A stretch of DNA of 64,000 bases from Symbiodinium kawagutii (Eukaryota; Sar; Dinophyceae; Suessiales; Symbiodiniaceae): the NCBI GenBank assembly GCA_009767595.1, contig VSDK01018023.1, forward strand, positions 36,962-100,961, read 5' to 3'. A program made the translations under genes and the position numbers. This document shows, piece after piece, positions 13,601 through 27,600 of the stretch (position 1 is the first letter of the stretch; every line of letters begins with the position of its first letter). The notes beneath the pieces are model-generated. The model saw only the letters and a list, made by a program, of their open reading frames with translations, was not told where the DNA came from and did no database searches.

Positions 13601-15604
13601 GTGGCTCTGAGCTCCGGTGGCTTCTTGGACGTGGGGCCGCCTAGCAGAGCTGGAGATGGGGAGCGAAGGATGGATCTTCTTAGGGTCGTCCCATGGTAGT
13701 GGCTGGTTTGATGAAAAGTTGTTATCATTAACCATCAAGACCTTCGAGAGCTGATATTGACCAGTTCGTGGGTGATGAAATTTGGCTTTCGCATGGTGTC
13801 AACACTGCAGTCATGGTTTATTGAAATATACCTGTGATAGGACGGTTGCTCATCATTGATACAAAGGTTTAGTGAATGTTGGTATTGGTGAGCTGTCCAA
13901 ACTACCCTCGTTTGATCGGCGACCTTGTATATAATCGTGGGATGTGCCGTTCCATTGGGGGGAGTCACTTTGCCTGGCACGTATGGTTGTCATTGTACGG
14001 ATTCTCCGCATTGTTGCTCGTCGTCGCTGGTTTATCATGCCCTTTTATTTTCCAGCAAATAAATCCTCACTAAGCGAATGGTAACCATTACTAGCCCACC
14101 ATTTTTCCATAGCCAACATCAATCAATATCAGTAGCCACTCTGAACCATCACCAACCAACATTAGCCAAAATAGCTTTCAACATAGTGATCCCCGACCGT
14201 TACTAGCCTCTAGTCAATCCCCTATCAAGATAGCAATTGTTTTTGTTGTCATTGTTATTATGATTATTATGAGCCACTTCTACTACTATTGTAATAGCTA
14301 TTAGTGCCTATTATTACTATGATTATCATTATTCGTATCATTATTGTCATTACTATTATTATTATTATTACTATTATCATTGTTATCATCATTATTATCA
14401 TTAGCCCTATTGTTATTATTACTATCATCAGTATGAGCCACTATTAAAACATGGCCATTCTTGTCATTATGAGCCACTTCTACGGCCATTCCTCGCCACT
14501 CCTCACTTCTCTTTCCATCGCAGCCTTGCCTCGAGGTCTTCAAAGACGTCTTCACGGCAGCGAAGCCAACGAAGCTGGGGAACTCAGGGGCTGTGAAGGG
14601 CAGGCGCACGGCACCCTGGATGGGCTGTGGCGGGCTGTGGGTTGGCTAGTGATGGTGGATGGCGGATGGTGGTTGATGGCTTGGGTAAGGTGCTTCCAAC
14701 CTTGGCTGAGGCATCCTGGGCCTCTGAGCCAGCCGAAAAGGATGCTGAACTTGGCCATTGGCAGCAACCATCATAGGAATCATCATAGCACACAAAATCG
14801 TTGGATATATCTCCAAATCTCATAGAAATCATGGGCCCTGGCGATCAGATTCAATGTTTTTTTCCTTGTTATCAAAGATTTTGTGGTGTGAATATCCACT
14901 GGTGGGTCCTTCGCTCGATGGTTGATGAGCTGTAGGAGATGCAGCGATATTCGACAAGTTTTGGATTTTAGTTGTCTCGTGCAATCATGGTTCTTGGGTG
15001 AACAAAAAGTTTTTATTGGTAAAACTGAGATCTCATTGACCCAATTTTTTTAATCTTCCAATTCGTTGGATCTCATTGACCAATTCATTGGCCCAATGAC
15101 ACCTAGTAGCTGAACAGTTATCCCCAATCGACCACCATTGACCGGCACTAGAAATTACTAACACATATCACTATCCGTCCGCATTCACTATGATCCATAA
15201 TCAACCATGAATATCCACTGTTGACCATCATTGTCCATCATTATTCGTTACCATCCATTATTGACCATTAGCCATCAATGTTAACCATCATTTACGCATT
15301 GATTAACCATAGTATACCCATTGATTAACCATTAATTGACAAGTGGCTGCGGGTCAAAACCCTGTACCCTTGGTTCCCCATTATTAGCCATTGTTTTCCC
15401 TATAAGATGGTTGGTTATCACCATCATTATTGGTTGGTTAATATTGACCCATAGCCAAGTGTCAATCAGTACGGTTGATTTCCGATGCTGGAAACTGCTT
15501 GACAGCTGGACGTTGCTGCGTAAGCAGCTGCCCCCCGCCTCATGAGGGCCTTNNNNNNNNNNNNNNNNNNNNNNNNNNNNNNNNNNNNNNNNTTGCTGGT
15601 GTTC

Positions 15605-15656
<52 letters not shown>

Positions 15657-18600
15657 GGTTGTTGTTGTTGTTGTGGTTGTGGTTGTGGTTGTTGTTGTTG
15701 AGCATTATAGGGGGGCTGGTTCGTGGCAAATGTAAGTAGCTTCTTAGGTGTTGATGGTAATTCACAAAGTGCTACCTGGTTGCTGCTTCTTATTGATTCC
15801 CCAGATCTTCACTGCCACAAGTCAGATGGCCTATGCATATGGATGATCAAATGTGTGATAGCTGGAGGCATCATTTCGTGAGGTCGAAGCACCGAAGATC
15901 ACTCGGCACCCGAGAACTTGGTTGGTTGATGATGCCCTTTCGGGACACCAAAGCTTTGTAACCGTGCCAAGTCGAATGTATGAGAGATCAACGAAAAGGC
16001 GCAAGATAGAACAAGATAGACCCCATCACCTTCAAGCTTCTAGCCATCACAATTTTCAAGAAGTTCCATCGAGGGAACGTGGACGCCCAAATTTCAACTC
16101 TTAGTTTTGACCAAGAAAACACCAGGGACCGACAAGGCAGCCATTGCCAGGAGTGATGACTAGTATCTGGTAGCTCTCCTGGATGGCTGGTTCATACCCC
16201 CAGATGTTCACCCCAGGGCTGGGCTGCCCCTCGGTGGATTTTCCAGGTCAGTCATGCGGCCTCAAGGTACCGCGGCTGGCAGATCGAATGTCTTCGTTTC
16301 AGACCCTTCGAGGACGCCTCCAAGGGGATGCCAGGCTGCGTGCAAGATTGGCCCCGAGGACGTGGCTCACAAGGTGACCCAAATCACAGGTGTTTGGTTG
16401 CTAGTGATGAACAATCAAAGCTGGTTGGTGGCTTTAAGCATTCTTTACTTTCCCTAACTATTGGGGATGGTTGGTTGGTCAACTTGCGCATATTTCTAAT
16501 GACGGGTGGTTCAACAGTTCAACCACCACAACCGTGATGAGTGATGATACGGAGGGATTAACAATGGTGGAAAATAGCGATCCTAGGGAAGACGTAGTTA
16601 ATGATGCTATTTCATGGTAGAACCATCCACCACCTTTAATGATCAACAACCTTTGAGATGGTCCAATAGCTGATGTTCTATCCACTGATGGTTGTGGCGA
16701 ATGACAATAGTGACTGATCAACTACAAGGTGGGCCCCCAGTCGTTACAAGTTGGGTTATTAACCCATTTACTAGTAGTGAACCCTACTTAAGTTAGTTAT
16801 AAGCCAACTTGTAACTGGTTGGGGGCCCAGGCCCACTTCGTACTGATTGGGGATCTACTCCAGGATCACCATTTTTGGTAAGCCATGGTCTGCCACCTAG
16901 CTGGGATCGAAGCCATCCGCTGATCCACCAAGCCTGGCCCAGCTGAGTAGCAACAGGGGTAGCTCAAGTAGTAAGCTCAGTCATGATCTGTAAGCCTAGT
17001 AGCAAGGATCAACATAGCTATGGGTCCATATTAACCAACCAATAATGGGGGATAAGAACCAACAAACTATGGGGAAAACAATGGTTAGTGATGGGGGAAC
17101 CATTGGGACTAACGGTGAACTGACCCATAGCCATATGCCCAAGACTGCAAGTAGTGTCAGTGCTTCCCAAGCAACAGGCGCTAGCATGATTCTGCCCAGA
17201 GTGATTCTTGTATTTGACCACTGATGAGTGGCCAATGAATGCAGATGATTTCATCGTTCTTATATTTTGTGAACCTCACGTTGGTAGAAGTCGCAAGCAA
17301 TTATGACCGAAATGGACGCTTTGGTTCAAAATAGATTTGTTATGTGCGAACCAACTATTGTATTGAACCAAATATTATCACCAAAACTATCGCTTTTGAA
17401 CATGCTAAGCAACAAATTGTGTGATGTTTGCTTGCGGGCTGCAAAGTTATCCCCTGGCCACACAGCTTTGTATAGCCAAAGAAGCGCAGGATGTCTGCTG
17501 TGTTGGACATTCCAATGGCTTTTCAAGCCTGGGAACTCAGGAACAACCAGGCTGCTCTTCAGCCAAAGAGTCGCTATACGTCGATTTTTTCTGGTGGAGT
17601 AGTACGGATAGCCGAATGGATAGCTGGGTTTATATCCTAAAATCACATGATGTCATGTAAATGCTGTCACAGTCTTCTGTGATGTTGTGCAATGTACGTA
17701 ATTATGTTTCTTGCATATGGATCTGTACGGGTGAATTCACATACGTATATCAAGACATTATATGAACTATATATATATATATATCTATATTTATATGTGG
17801 ATATCAAGATATGTACGTGAAGACATAAGGTGCATTTATATGCATACCATTGTGCTTGATCAGCTATAACCATCATTGGAATATGGGTTTTGGACTAAAG
17901 GGGGCATTGAAGGTCTGCGGTTCCATCCTCCCAACAAGCCATTGGGCATGACAAGTGGATTTGTAAGTTACTGGATTCCCGGTATTGCCAAGCCACATGA
18001 CAGGTGGAATGACAGGCGGAATTGCCAAGCCAAATGACAGGTGGAATTTTCGGGATATCATCTAATCATTGACCCTTGTTTCCGGATTATGTTGGGGGTC
18101 ACAAAGAATATCTTGGGGGGTCACAACTGACCGGTTGGATCATCGACCCTTGCAGGGCGCTGGGTGAAGCCAGCTGCTATATCCGAGGCGTCATCGTGCC
18201 TGGGGCTGGCAAGGCCAACTTCGATTCCTTTGAGGCTGGAACCGGGGAGCAATGGAAGCGGTTGATGTGGTGACCTTGGAGCTGACGAACCAGTTGGGAT
18301 GGCTCAGCTGTTTTGGAGAGGTTCCTCCTGTTGCTTCACAGCTTCCCAACTGTCACCCAAAAAAAAAACAGTTTCCAGGACGGTCCATGTGTTCTCCATC
18401 TGAAGGGCGACATCTTTGGGCGACCCATGACGGCGACTTGTGGGTTATCCAGCCCTCCAGATGGGTACCCAGGGCGTACCGCCCTGCGCGTTGAAAAGGG
18501 TACCTGGACAATGCATCGAGTCCTGAAGGCCACAACACTGGTGGTTTGATTGACAAACCACCAGCCAGCTACAAAGTGGGCCCCCAACCACTTACAAGTT

Positions 18601-21600
18601 GGTTTATAACTAACTTAAGTAGGGTTAACTACCAATTATAGAGGTTATAAACCAACTTACAACTGCTGGGGGCCCACCTTGTATGGGTGATACTGATGAC
18701 CAAACTGTTGTCAAACTATCCTGATAAATTATCCTGACATATCCTGACAATATTTCCACAATGACTTTTGGACGGCTGACGAAGGTTTTTCAGAGGGCTG
18801 GTTCAACCACCAACCGGTAAGGATGATGTCTCATGATGGACTGAATGTTTTCCACATGTTTCCACCGTTTCAGGTCGTATTGGCTGGTGCGGGGAAGACA
18901 TCACAAGACTCCTCTCCCAGGCGAATCCCTTCGAGAACAAGAACCAGCGCAGAGAACGAGAGGTGCTCTGATGTGACATTTGCAGATGATGACAGATTTC
19001 GGTGGATATTGGATGATTTGGAGATGACATAACATTTGGAAATGGGGGATGATTTTGGATTGCCAGTAGTATTAGATTGCTGGCGGGAAATGGTTGAGGC
19101 ACGGGTAATGATACATGATCGATGCAGGATTGTGATAGCCCATGGCTTTGGAATCCTTCGAAAACTATTGCATCTCACAGCAGGTTAAAGAAACCCTGCT
19201 TGATGATTGCTGCGTTTCTACCGGGCGGGTGGTTGTTAACCTGTTCAAGACATTTCGGACTCCCGAATGAACAGCCGTGAATTCCTGCAGACATGACACT
19301 GACAGTAACACTGAGCCAAGGATAGGTGTTTGTGTGTGGGGCTCAAAGTTGCAGCTTTGTCGGCGAATTCTTTGGTCAGCTACATGGATCAGAAAGACAT
19401 TATGCGGCTCCGTATGCTGACCATCCAAACATGATTGCTTTGGTAAGGACCCACCCCACCAGTTGGTCGTACCGGATTCATGGACAGACACTAGATACAT
19501 ACCTTCATGCATCGATGTACGAAGTGCTCTTGCTTCCCTTTTGCACATGTTTCCAGCGGTCGAACATCGCAGTGAAGCAACAATCACCAGCAACGTGCCA
19601 AAGACTATTCGCATTCTGTACTGCCAAGTGGTTTGCCAAGCACAGGACCTACCATGACCCTGCATGAACTCGAGTGATACCATGGGATCTTTTGTGAAAA
19701 TGGCGCGGTAGAGTGATTGATTGGTGCCCATGTGGCTCACAGTTTGGGTGCGCGCAAGTGAGCAGCTCGGTCATCTGGAGCTTCCTACCGTTGCTGGCAG
19801 TTTTACTCTCTGGCAAATTAACCTGGACGAGGAATTTCCACCATTTAGAACTGGTTTACCTATCAAATGAATTACTTTTTGGCGTCCAGGTTAGTTTATC
19901 AGGGTCTAATGATATTTTTTCAAATTCCCCCATTTGGTTCTGGTTCTATCCCTATGAGTGTGCGTGACCTCCATGATTGCTGGACTCATTCCTGGTGATC
20001 CCAGCACTTCCCACGTTCTCATCGCTTCCGTTGTGTCAAGCCCTCACAGGAGCACAGCACCTGCCGCCACTGCCTCCGTCAGGTTCAGTCCTTGCTGGAC
20101 AAGTTGCAACCGGATTCCATCATGTCGCTTGGCACCGCCGTTTCGGCTGCGCCTTGCCCGGGTGAAGGGTCGGTGGTGAGGTGGGATGAACTTACCATTG
20201 AACTGATGGTAAAAATGCTGTCCTTTCGCTGTGGTTTCGCACCTGACTTGGCAACCACCATTTCGAATCCGTATTTGGGTCCAGCTTGCCACAGGATCCC
20301 AGCATTGTGATCACTTCTTGTGACCAATGCTGTGGCTTTACCTGCACTGGATTTGCCGTTTGGCCTGGGAAATGGGCTTTTTTTGAGGTGCTCCCCTTTA
20401 TGGATATCCTCAAAAATGGGAAATCTACCCTCCTGTAACCAGCAGCGGAACCCTGGTAAGCGGGTCTCTCCAATAGAAAACTCATTTTCCGAACCATGTT
20501 TGGCAGGGTGGATGTTGTTTTCGAGGTCAGTACCCAACATGAGTTTTTCCATAACCAATGTTGGGATTCTCTGAACCATCCGGAACCATATGGAACTACA
20601 GGGAACTACTTCTCACCCAGGGGATGTTGTTGAGGTTAAATCCTGATAGCATCGGCGAGATGAATCAGGAGGTGGTGAAGGCGTGGCTATTCCAAGCTGT
20701 TGCTGCGTGGTGCTTCCATGGTCGTGCTTGATTGCCACGCTGGAAGATGAAGCATGATGAACGAACTGGTCTAGCATGTTTGGAGGGATGGTTCAAACTA
20801 TATTTTTCATTCTTAAACTGTCAGCTCGTTTGGTTTTGTTTTAAGCGTTTGAGACGGATACGTTGGTCATTTACGCTGGACAAGCATGGAAGCGAGCACA
20901 GGCATTGAGGCTTTCTTTGTTTGTTCCCAGCCTCCAAGGCTGTCTCACGTGCTTTGTAGGGATATGTAAGGATATCTGTGGCACGTTGCATGTTGACAAG
21001 CACTTGGCAACTTCTAGCAGTGCAGCATTGCCCCCCTTGGCGTTACAAGCACTGCCTACGCTTCAAGGCCTACCAGCAACAGAAAAAGGCGGAAGAAGAG
21101 AAGGAAGCCAAGGAGGCATGGATCAAGTTGCGTCATTGCAAGTTTCAGCTTGATCAAACTACACAACTCAATGGCTGCTTCAATGTTGGACACTTATTGG
21201 TTGATTGTATTAAAGATGCTGAAACAATGGTGGCTTCAATGGCTGTTCCATAGCAACCAAGAACTATTCGCAAGTAAGGCAAGGTCCCGTAGTTCCTCAC
21301 TGGTGGCAGTAGGACCTGCGAGCGGGGCACGAAGCATTCGCAACTTTCAGTGGTTATTTGAAAACTGGCAAGTTCGCAACACCCGGAAGTAGGCAACACC
21401 TGGAACTAGGCAACCACTGGAAGCTTTGAAGGTCAGAACCAAATTCAGCAACTGATTGGACTCATCTGTCCTGCTCAAAGTACTGGGCCAACGCGAATTC
21501 AAGCGCACCGACATGCGCAGAAACACATTCTTAACCATCACTGACCAGGTAACCAGCTATTAACAATTCATCATTATCAACCACTAACTGTTGGTCAAAC

Positions 21601-24600
21601 CCGGGTGACCGAAACAATGTGGGGACCACGGATATAATTCGCAAGGTATCTCTCCGGGGTTGTTGTTTGCATAGCAATTTGTGGCGCATGGATCATCCAG
21701 AGTTTGCCAATGGCCAAACTTCGTAGCAACCCTTGAGACAAGTCAAAGGTGCGTTGGTTCGATCGGGTCATCAGTCGTGAGATGAGTTTGTTGGAGCCTG
21801 AGATTCGCAATTCTGCGACAGATCACGAGTGACGGGCAATGGGCACAACCATTTTGGTAGATGTGCGGTGTTACGCCTGATGCTATCCCGGATGATATTA
21901 CCATGAATTCTGCAGATGGTACCATCGTTGATTGGCAAAGCGCAGAAAAATGTACATTACTGTCACACATATTCCGTCAAAGCAACCATTGACATAGCAT
22001 ATGGCTTGAGCCATGAAATCACCATATACCATCTATTCATTCTGTATCATCTAGTCATTTAGTCTCTTCTTGGGATAGCAACTTCAGGGTACCGAACAAA
22101 AGAGGAACCACCTTTGGTGAAATCAAACCTTCACAATAACAGTTGTGATGCTTGCAATCAGTTCCTTCTGACATTGATCCATGTGCCGTGGCTGATAGGT
22201 GAAGTGCGAGATTCAGGGCAGAACTCTTGAGACGTGTTTGGTGATATGGTTTGGGTATGCTCTGTTGGATGTTTAGTGACTAAGAAGTAGTGTGTTGAGT
22301 TGTCCATTAATCCAGCCATCTAGTGGTTTCTCAAAATAGGGGTACCCCCAAAATCATCCACTATTAATTAGTTTGTCATTTGTAGCAATAAACCAACCGT
22401 TTTCGGGGGTCCCTTATTTAAGAACCCTCCATCTGCCAACCAAGATGTATGACCCAAGAGTCAATCATGCCGCATTGCTTCGTTGTCAGCGTCGGTTCAC
22501 CTGAAAGGCCAAGAAGGAGTCCAAGAAGATGCGTGGAAAGAACAAGGCCCAGCTTTGGCGGTTCCTCCCATCTGTGAACCCCCTCCCCCAGGCAGTATTT
22601 GCACTAAGGGTAGCCACCAACCATCCCAAAATATCCAAAAATCACAACTTTTCGAAGCAATTGTTGGTTATCCAGTTCATGGTTATTCTATGGTTCTTGA
22701 TTAGCAGTAGCTGTGGTCGTTATCTACTGGTTCTTTGATGGATGCTTGGTGGCTAATGGCTGCTTGCTGGTTATTAGCCCTTTATTAACGATCAATATCC
22801 CTTATGAGCCATTCTCACTCACCAGTCAAGCATCACTATCCACCATCATTGACCAACATTGAGCATCGTTAAGAACCATCAATCGCCATTATCAACCAAC
22901 TGTCATCAACCATCAGTAGCTACATGGGTGTTTCTCAAAATCGGGGTACCCCTAAGAATGGTTGCTTTATTACTGTTAAATGACTATTAATGGATGATTT
23001 GGGGGTACCCCTATTCTGAGAAACCACCATATATCCTTGGTCATGACGAATCATTCATCTTGTTGGTTGTCAGACACCAACCCTTCAGGTTGGAAAGCGC
23101 ATGAAGCGGAAAGCCCTCAAGAAAGGAGTCGAACAAAGGTGCCAGCCTGTGGTCGTTGAAGGAAGGGTCCCCGGTGTCCTGAATGATAGTCGAACCTAGG
23201 CAATGATGTTTGCTAGCCCGGCCACTGCTTAATTCATTTTAGGGTATTGTTGGGACATAGTTATTTTCAATGATGTTTTGGATGGCTTTTAGTTGGCTTT
23301 TCCGTGACGAATGACCATCAGGGGATATCACCAACAGCTGTGAACAGCAAAAGGGTGACCTTTCTTCGGTGATCGTTTTGCTGTGAATGCCAAGAAGGTT
23401 CAACCGATTCCGGAGCAGTAAACAGCAGACAGACAGCTTGAAGATGCGGCGATCAACAGAAATAGGTTGATTTGTCGTTCCAACCAGCCGCCGGTTGCTA
23501 GCTGGGATGATCACAAGCATTATCAAATGGATTGAACCAGCAAGATGTTTTGTTGATATCTATTAATCATTGATATTGCATTACCAATTGTGGTTATTTA
23601 CTATTTAATATATCCAAGATCGATGATTTAGCACGATGACCAGTATGATAGTATGATAGTATGATATTTGGTGGTAAGCATCATTGTATATCATAAGCCT
23701 CCACGATTGACCAGTATGATAGTATGATCCACTACTAACATCTACTACCCTTTGGTAAACTAACATGGCAATGGAAGATCCACCATTTTTTGAGAAAACC
23801 CTAGGAAATCATCGATTTATGGTGGATTTTCCATTGCCACGTTAGTTTACCAAAGGGTAACCATTATTTTTCAATACTGACCATTAGCAACCAGCCATTT
23901 CAACCAAGTTCTCGCCAAGTCTATGATCTCGGACAGCATGACTTTGGGCATAACATCCATGACAGCTTGTGGAGCAACAAGCGAGTTCTACCTGCATATA
24001 TGCACCGTTGGCCAGCTTGTTAGCCCCAGTTCCCAACGTAACATCAACTTACCAAAGCAAACGCCCACACACATGCGGTTCATGGTTGCTGGCAGTTCTC
24101 GCACTACTTGATGATTAAACAAATGAAACATCAGTAGGGATAGTTGAACGGCCGCCACATTATCGGGATGTCATTTTAGTAGTTAATCCACCAGGTGGGA
24201 GTCAAGAGTGAAGATAATCCATCGTGATTCCCACTTCCTGGTATACACATAGTTGTACTGCATGATGTGCAGCTGGGGTTATAACCATGGCAAGCCGAAC
24301 CCTATGAGGTAGCTGAGATGTGACCCCCTATGTATTACCATGGTCAGTTCCCAATGACAATCCCTGGACATGGCGCATCCAAGTCCCTTTGTAGTTGATC
24401 CTTCCCCGATGAGGCAAAAGACCAAAGATCGCTTGTCCAAGGCGGTTTCTACTGGATGAGTTGCTATCTGCAAGGCAGTAGAAAGACAACGAACACCACA
24501 TGAGGCATCTGTTTGTTGTTATAGACATTTGTTACAGTATTAGATTCAGTTTTGTAAAACCAATTTGGTATAACCATTTATTGTTATACGACATCATACA

Positions 24601-27600
24601 GGTTTTCCAAATCTGTGTATGCATACGTATGTGTAAATATAAACACGCGTGTATAGACGCATCGATAACTTTGTAAGGATCACATTAACATCAAGTTTTT
24701 TGAATGGACAAACCCAAATATCTTTAATTATGTACTATAAAATATCATAAAGGATAGTCGTTACACATGGGGATAAAACCCAAACATGGATATCTCTATG
24801 CATGTTCTCACAAATACAGGTAGTCGTTATGCCGCCATAATCCTACATGGGAGGTTCTTAAAAAAGTTTATCCCCAGTTATCATCCAATATTGATCATTT
24901 ATAGTGACAAACCAATCATAACTTGGGGGTCCCCTATTTTGAGAAACCAGTATATGGTTAGTAGGTATGACCATCATGGCGTAGGATTATCACCACCCAC
25001 CAATTCTCAGAGCGCGGTTTCCAAGACTAGCGCCTTTGGGTTTGCCCAAATTGTCTCACTGTCAACACCATGCGGTTTCCAAATCTTGGCCATAATCCAT
25101 CGTTTTTGACCATTGTCATTGGTGGTCTGTAATCCCTATGATTAACCGTTATTAACCATTGCTGATCATAAACCACCATTAACCATTATTAACCACTTTA
25201 ACCTGTTATTTGACCATGTAACCGACCCCATCTGAACCACCATTCAGCTGGTGCACACTCAGCTGGTGCGCACCCAGCAACGGAGCAGCCCAGTGAGTTG
25301 GAAGATCCCCAAGTTCTCCAGCTTCGACGAAGGGCGGGTGACCGACCAATCCCGGAGGATTGAAACGTCATGAAAGGGTGAACTGTCGACTACAGTGACT
25401 ACGATTTATCATAGTAATGTTGGTTTCTGATTAGTGTAACCCCCCCAAGCAAGTAATGAAAATAGATGAAACCAACAGGTAGATACGATCATCAGAAACC
25501 AACATTAAATAGTGGTTGATCATGGACAATGATGGGAAACAACCTGGCATCATAGATTGAAATAACCAGTTCACCGAGAAATAATGCTGGAAACATCATC
25601 TGTTTTTTGGCACCTTTTCTGGTAAGCGAAGCATTTGAAGTTAAAGTGATTTCCCACTTTTACCGGGAAGCCAAACATCCACATTTTTAATAATCAAAAA
25701 TCTATGTCGGATTGTCCATCGCCATGTTAGACTGCCACAGGGTGACCATTCTTGATTTCGATGGCTTACTGGCAATTTTTGTTGCTAATCGCATGAACAG
25801 AGAAAAGTATAGCCCCTCTTGTAGCGGGTACATCCAACTGTTGGCCATTGTTTGTATAGGATGTTCACTGAAATCATTATGAACCATTTATGTTAATCAT
25901 ATCCTTACCAACAATCATTCTGACCACCTTTTGTCACGGTCAACCAACATTCTGACTGCAGTGATCAAGCAATATCGACCAATATCAACGACTACCAACT
26001 GCCATCAACAAGTAGCAGCCATCATTAGCCATTGATTAACAACTCATCAAGCATTGAGTAATCATTCATCTAACCATCTAGTTCGATCATCTAAGAGTTC
26101 GCCCCCACCGTCAGGAAGGTGATGAAGACAGTGCTGACGATGACGACGACGAGGAGGACGAGGACGACGATGCGGAGGGTCAGTGGACCAAGAGCCCGGC
26201 CGGGTAAGCGGGAGTTTGGCAGGTTGTGTGTTGGTAACATTTGAGGATGGGTCAATGTTAACAACCCAGGGTATTGACCAGCAATGAACAATGGTCAATG
26301 GTTGATAATCAGGGATAATGACCAACCAAAGTAGGGGATACAGCAACTATATGGCGAGCTGGGTCATTATTGACCAGCAACAAATGGGGGTCAAAACCCT
26401 GCTTCCCAAATCATTCACCAGCACGTTTTCCCTATTGTTGATGACCCCCATGAACGTTGGTTGATCAATATCGACCCAGCTCGCCATGGCTGGTACTATA
26501 GTTGCTAGTTGTTATCCCCTATTATAATCAACCATTAACCAGCTAGTTAAACCATGGAAGTTGGTTGGCCAATTGTTGGACATACCCCCTATCATCCCCA
26601 GGCAGTAGTTGTTTAACCCATATTGTTATTATCAACCATTATCAACCCATAGCCAAATTGTGAATCATAGCTATAGATAGCTGGTATATCCCCTATTATT
26701 TTTGGTTATCATCCATTACTATTAACCATTAACCAGCTAACCATTGTTGTTGGTTGATTCATATCGACCAACCAAATAATCCCCCATTATTGTTTCTTAT
26801 CATCCCCTATCATTAAGCATTAACCAGCTATAACAGTTATTAGCTGGTATATCCCCTGTAGTTGCCAGTTACCTATTATCAACCATTAACCCTAACCAAC
26901 TATAGGAAACTATAGGAAATAATAGGTGGCTGGTACCAAAATTATCAATGGCTAGCTGGTTAATGGTTAATGGTTAACAGTTATTAGCTGGTCAACCATG
27001 AACCAGCTAGTTAACCAGCCAAATGAGGAGCTGTGAATACCCCCAGGGTTGGAGGCCTGTCGCGTGGCCGCGCTGAGGTGAGCCAACGGAAAGCGCCGTT
27101 CGAAAGGCGCAGCGTGGCGCCGTTGCCGTGGCATGGCACCACGACCACGCCACTGGCAGTGGTGAAAATCGTGGGTGGTGAATGGTTGGTGATGGTTTTA
27201 TGACTAGTCATGGGGAAAATAAGGGTAATAAGTGGTTAATGATGGTTAATGTTGGTCATGATTGATGGGTTTGATGGTGGTAATAAGTGGTTAATGATGG
27301 TTAATGTTGGTCATGATTGATGGGTTTGATGGTGGTAATAAGTGGTTAATGATGGTTAATGTTGGTCATGATTGATGGGTTTGATGGTGGTAATAAGTGG
27401 TTAATGATGGTTAATGATTGTAAAAAAGTGGTTAATCAGTGGCGAAGTAGTGTTGGCTGATGAGAAATCAATTGGTGATTCGTTGGTGGTGGATGATGCT
27501 AAATAAATAGGGTAGTCATCCTTGAGTAGATGCTGCAAATTCCCCATGTTATGCGGATCATTTAAAGCCCATGGGCAGGTGGAAGAAGTAATGTTCTATC

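Larger units (their letters stand above)
14603..16246 (+). other. intron (WDR46) with assembly gap
   Basis: Contains a family C element in inverse orientation, CCATTATTGACC-type repeats (15100-15330), a 40-base gap and a TTG microsatellite. No exon recognised. Confidence 0.55.
16316..18155 (+). other. intron (WDR46)
   Basis: 1.8 kb with family B (16721-16843) and family C (17016-17134) elements and an AT microsatellite (17769-17785). No exon recognised. Confidence 0.55.
23139..26114 (+). other. intron region (WDR46) with a weak exon candidate
   Basis: About 3 kb with elements of families D (23746-23860), A (24845-24956) and E (25415-25508). The previous exon leaves two spare bases, so at least one unrecognised exon is needed here. 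The GC-rich island 25246-25375 is the best candidate but its frame is undecided (SWKIPKFSSFDEG or ATEQPSELEDPQV). Confidence 0.45.

Noticed and set aside
15466..15765. Poly-Asn, poly-Val and poly-Leu frames
   Set aside because: Translation of the TTG microsatellite through an assembly gap.
18252..18494. DVVTLELTNQ frame resembling the WDR46 'DVVTLE' segment
   Set aside because: It overlaps the supported exon in another frame and the order of blocks would be wrong.
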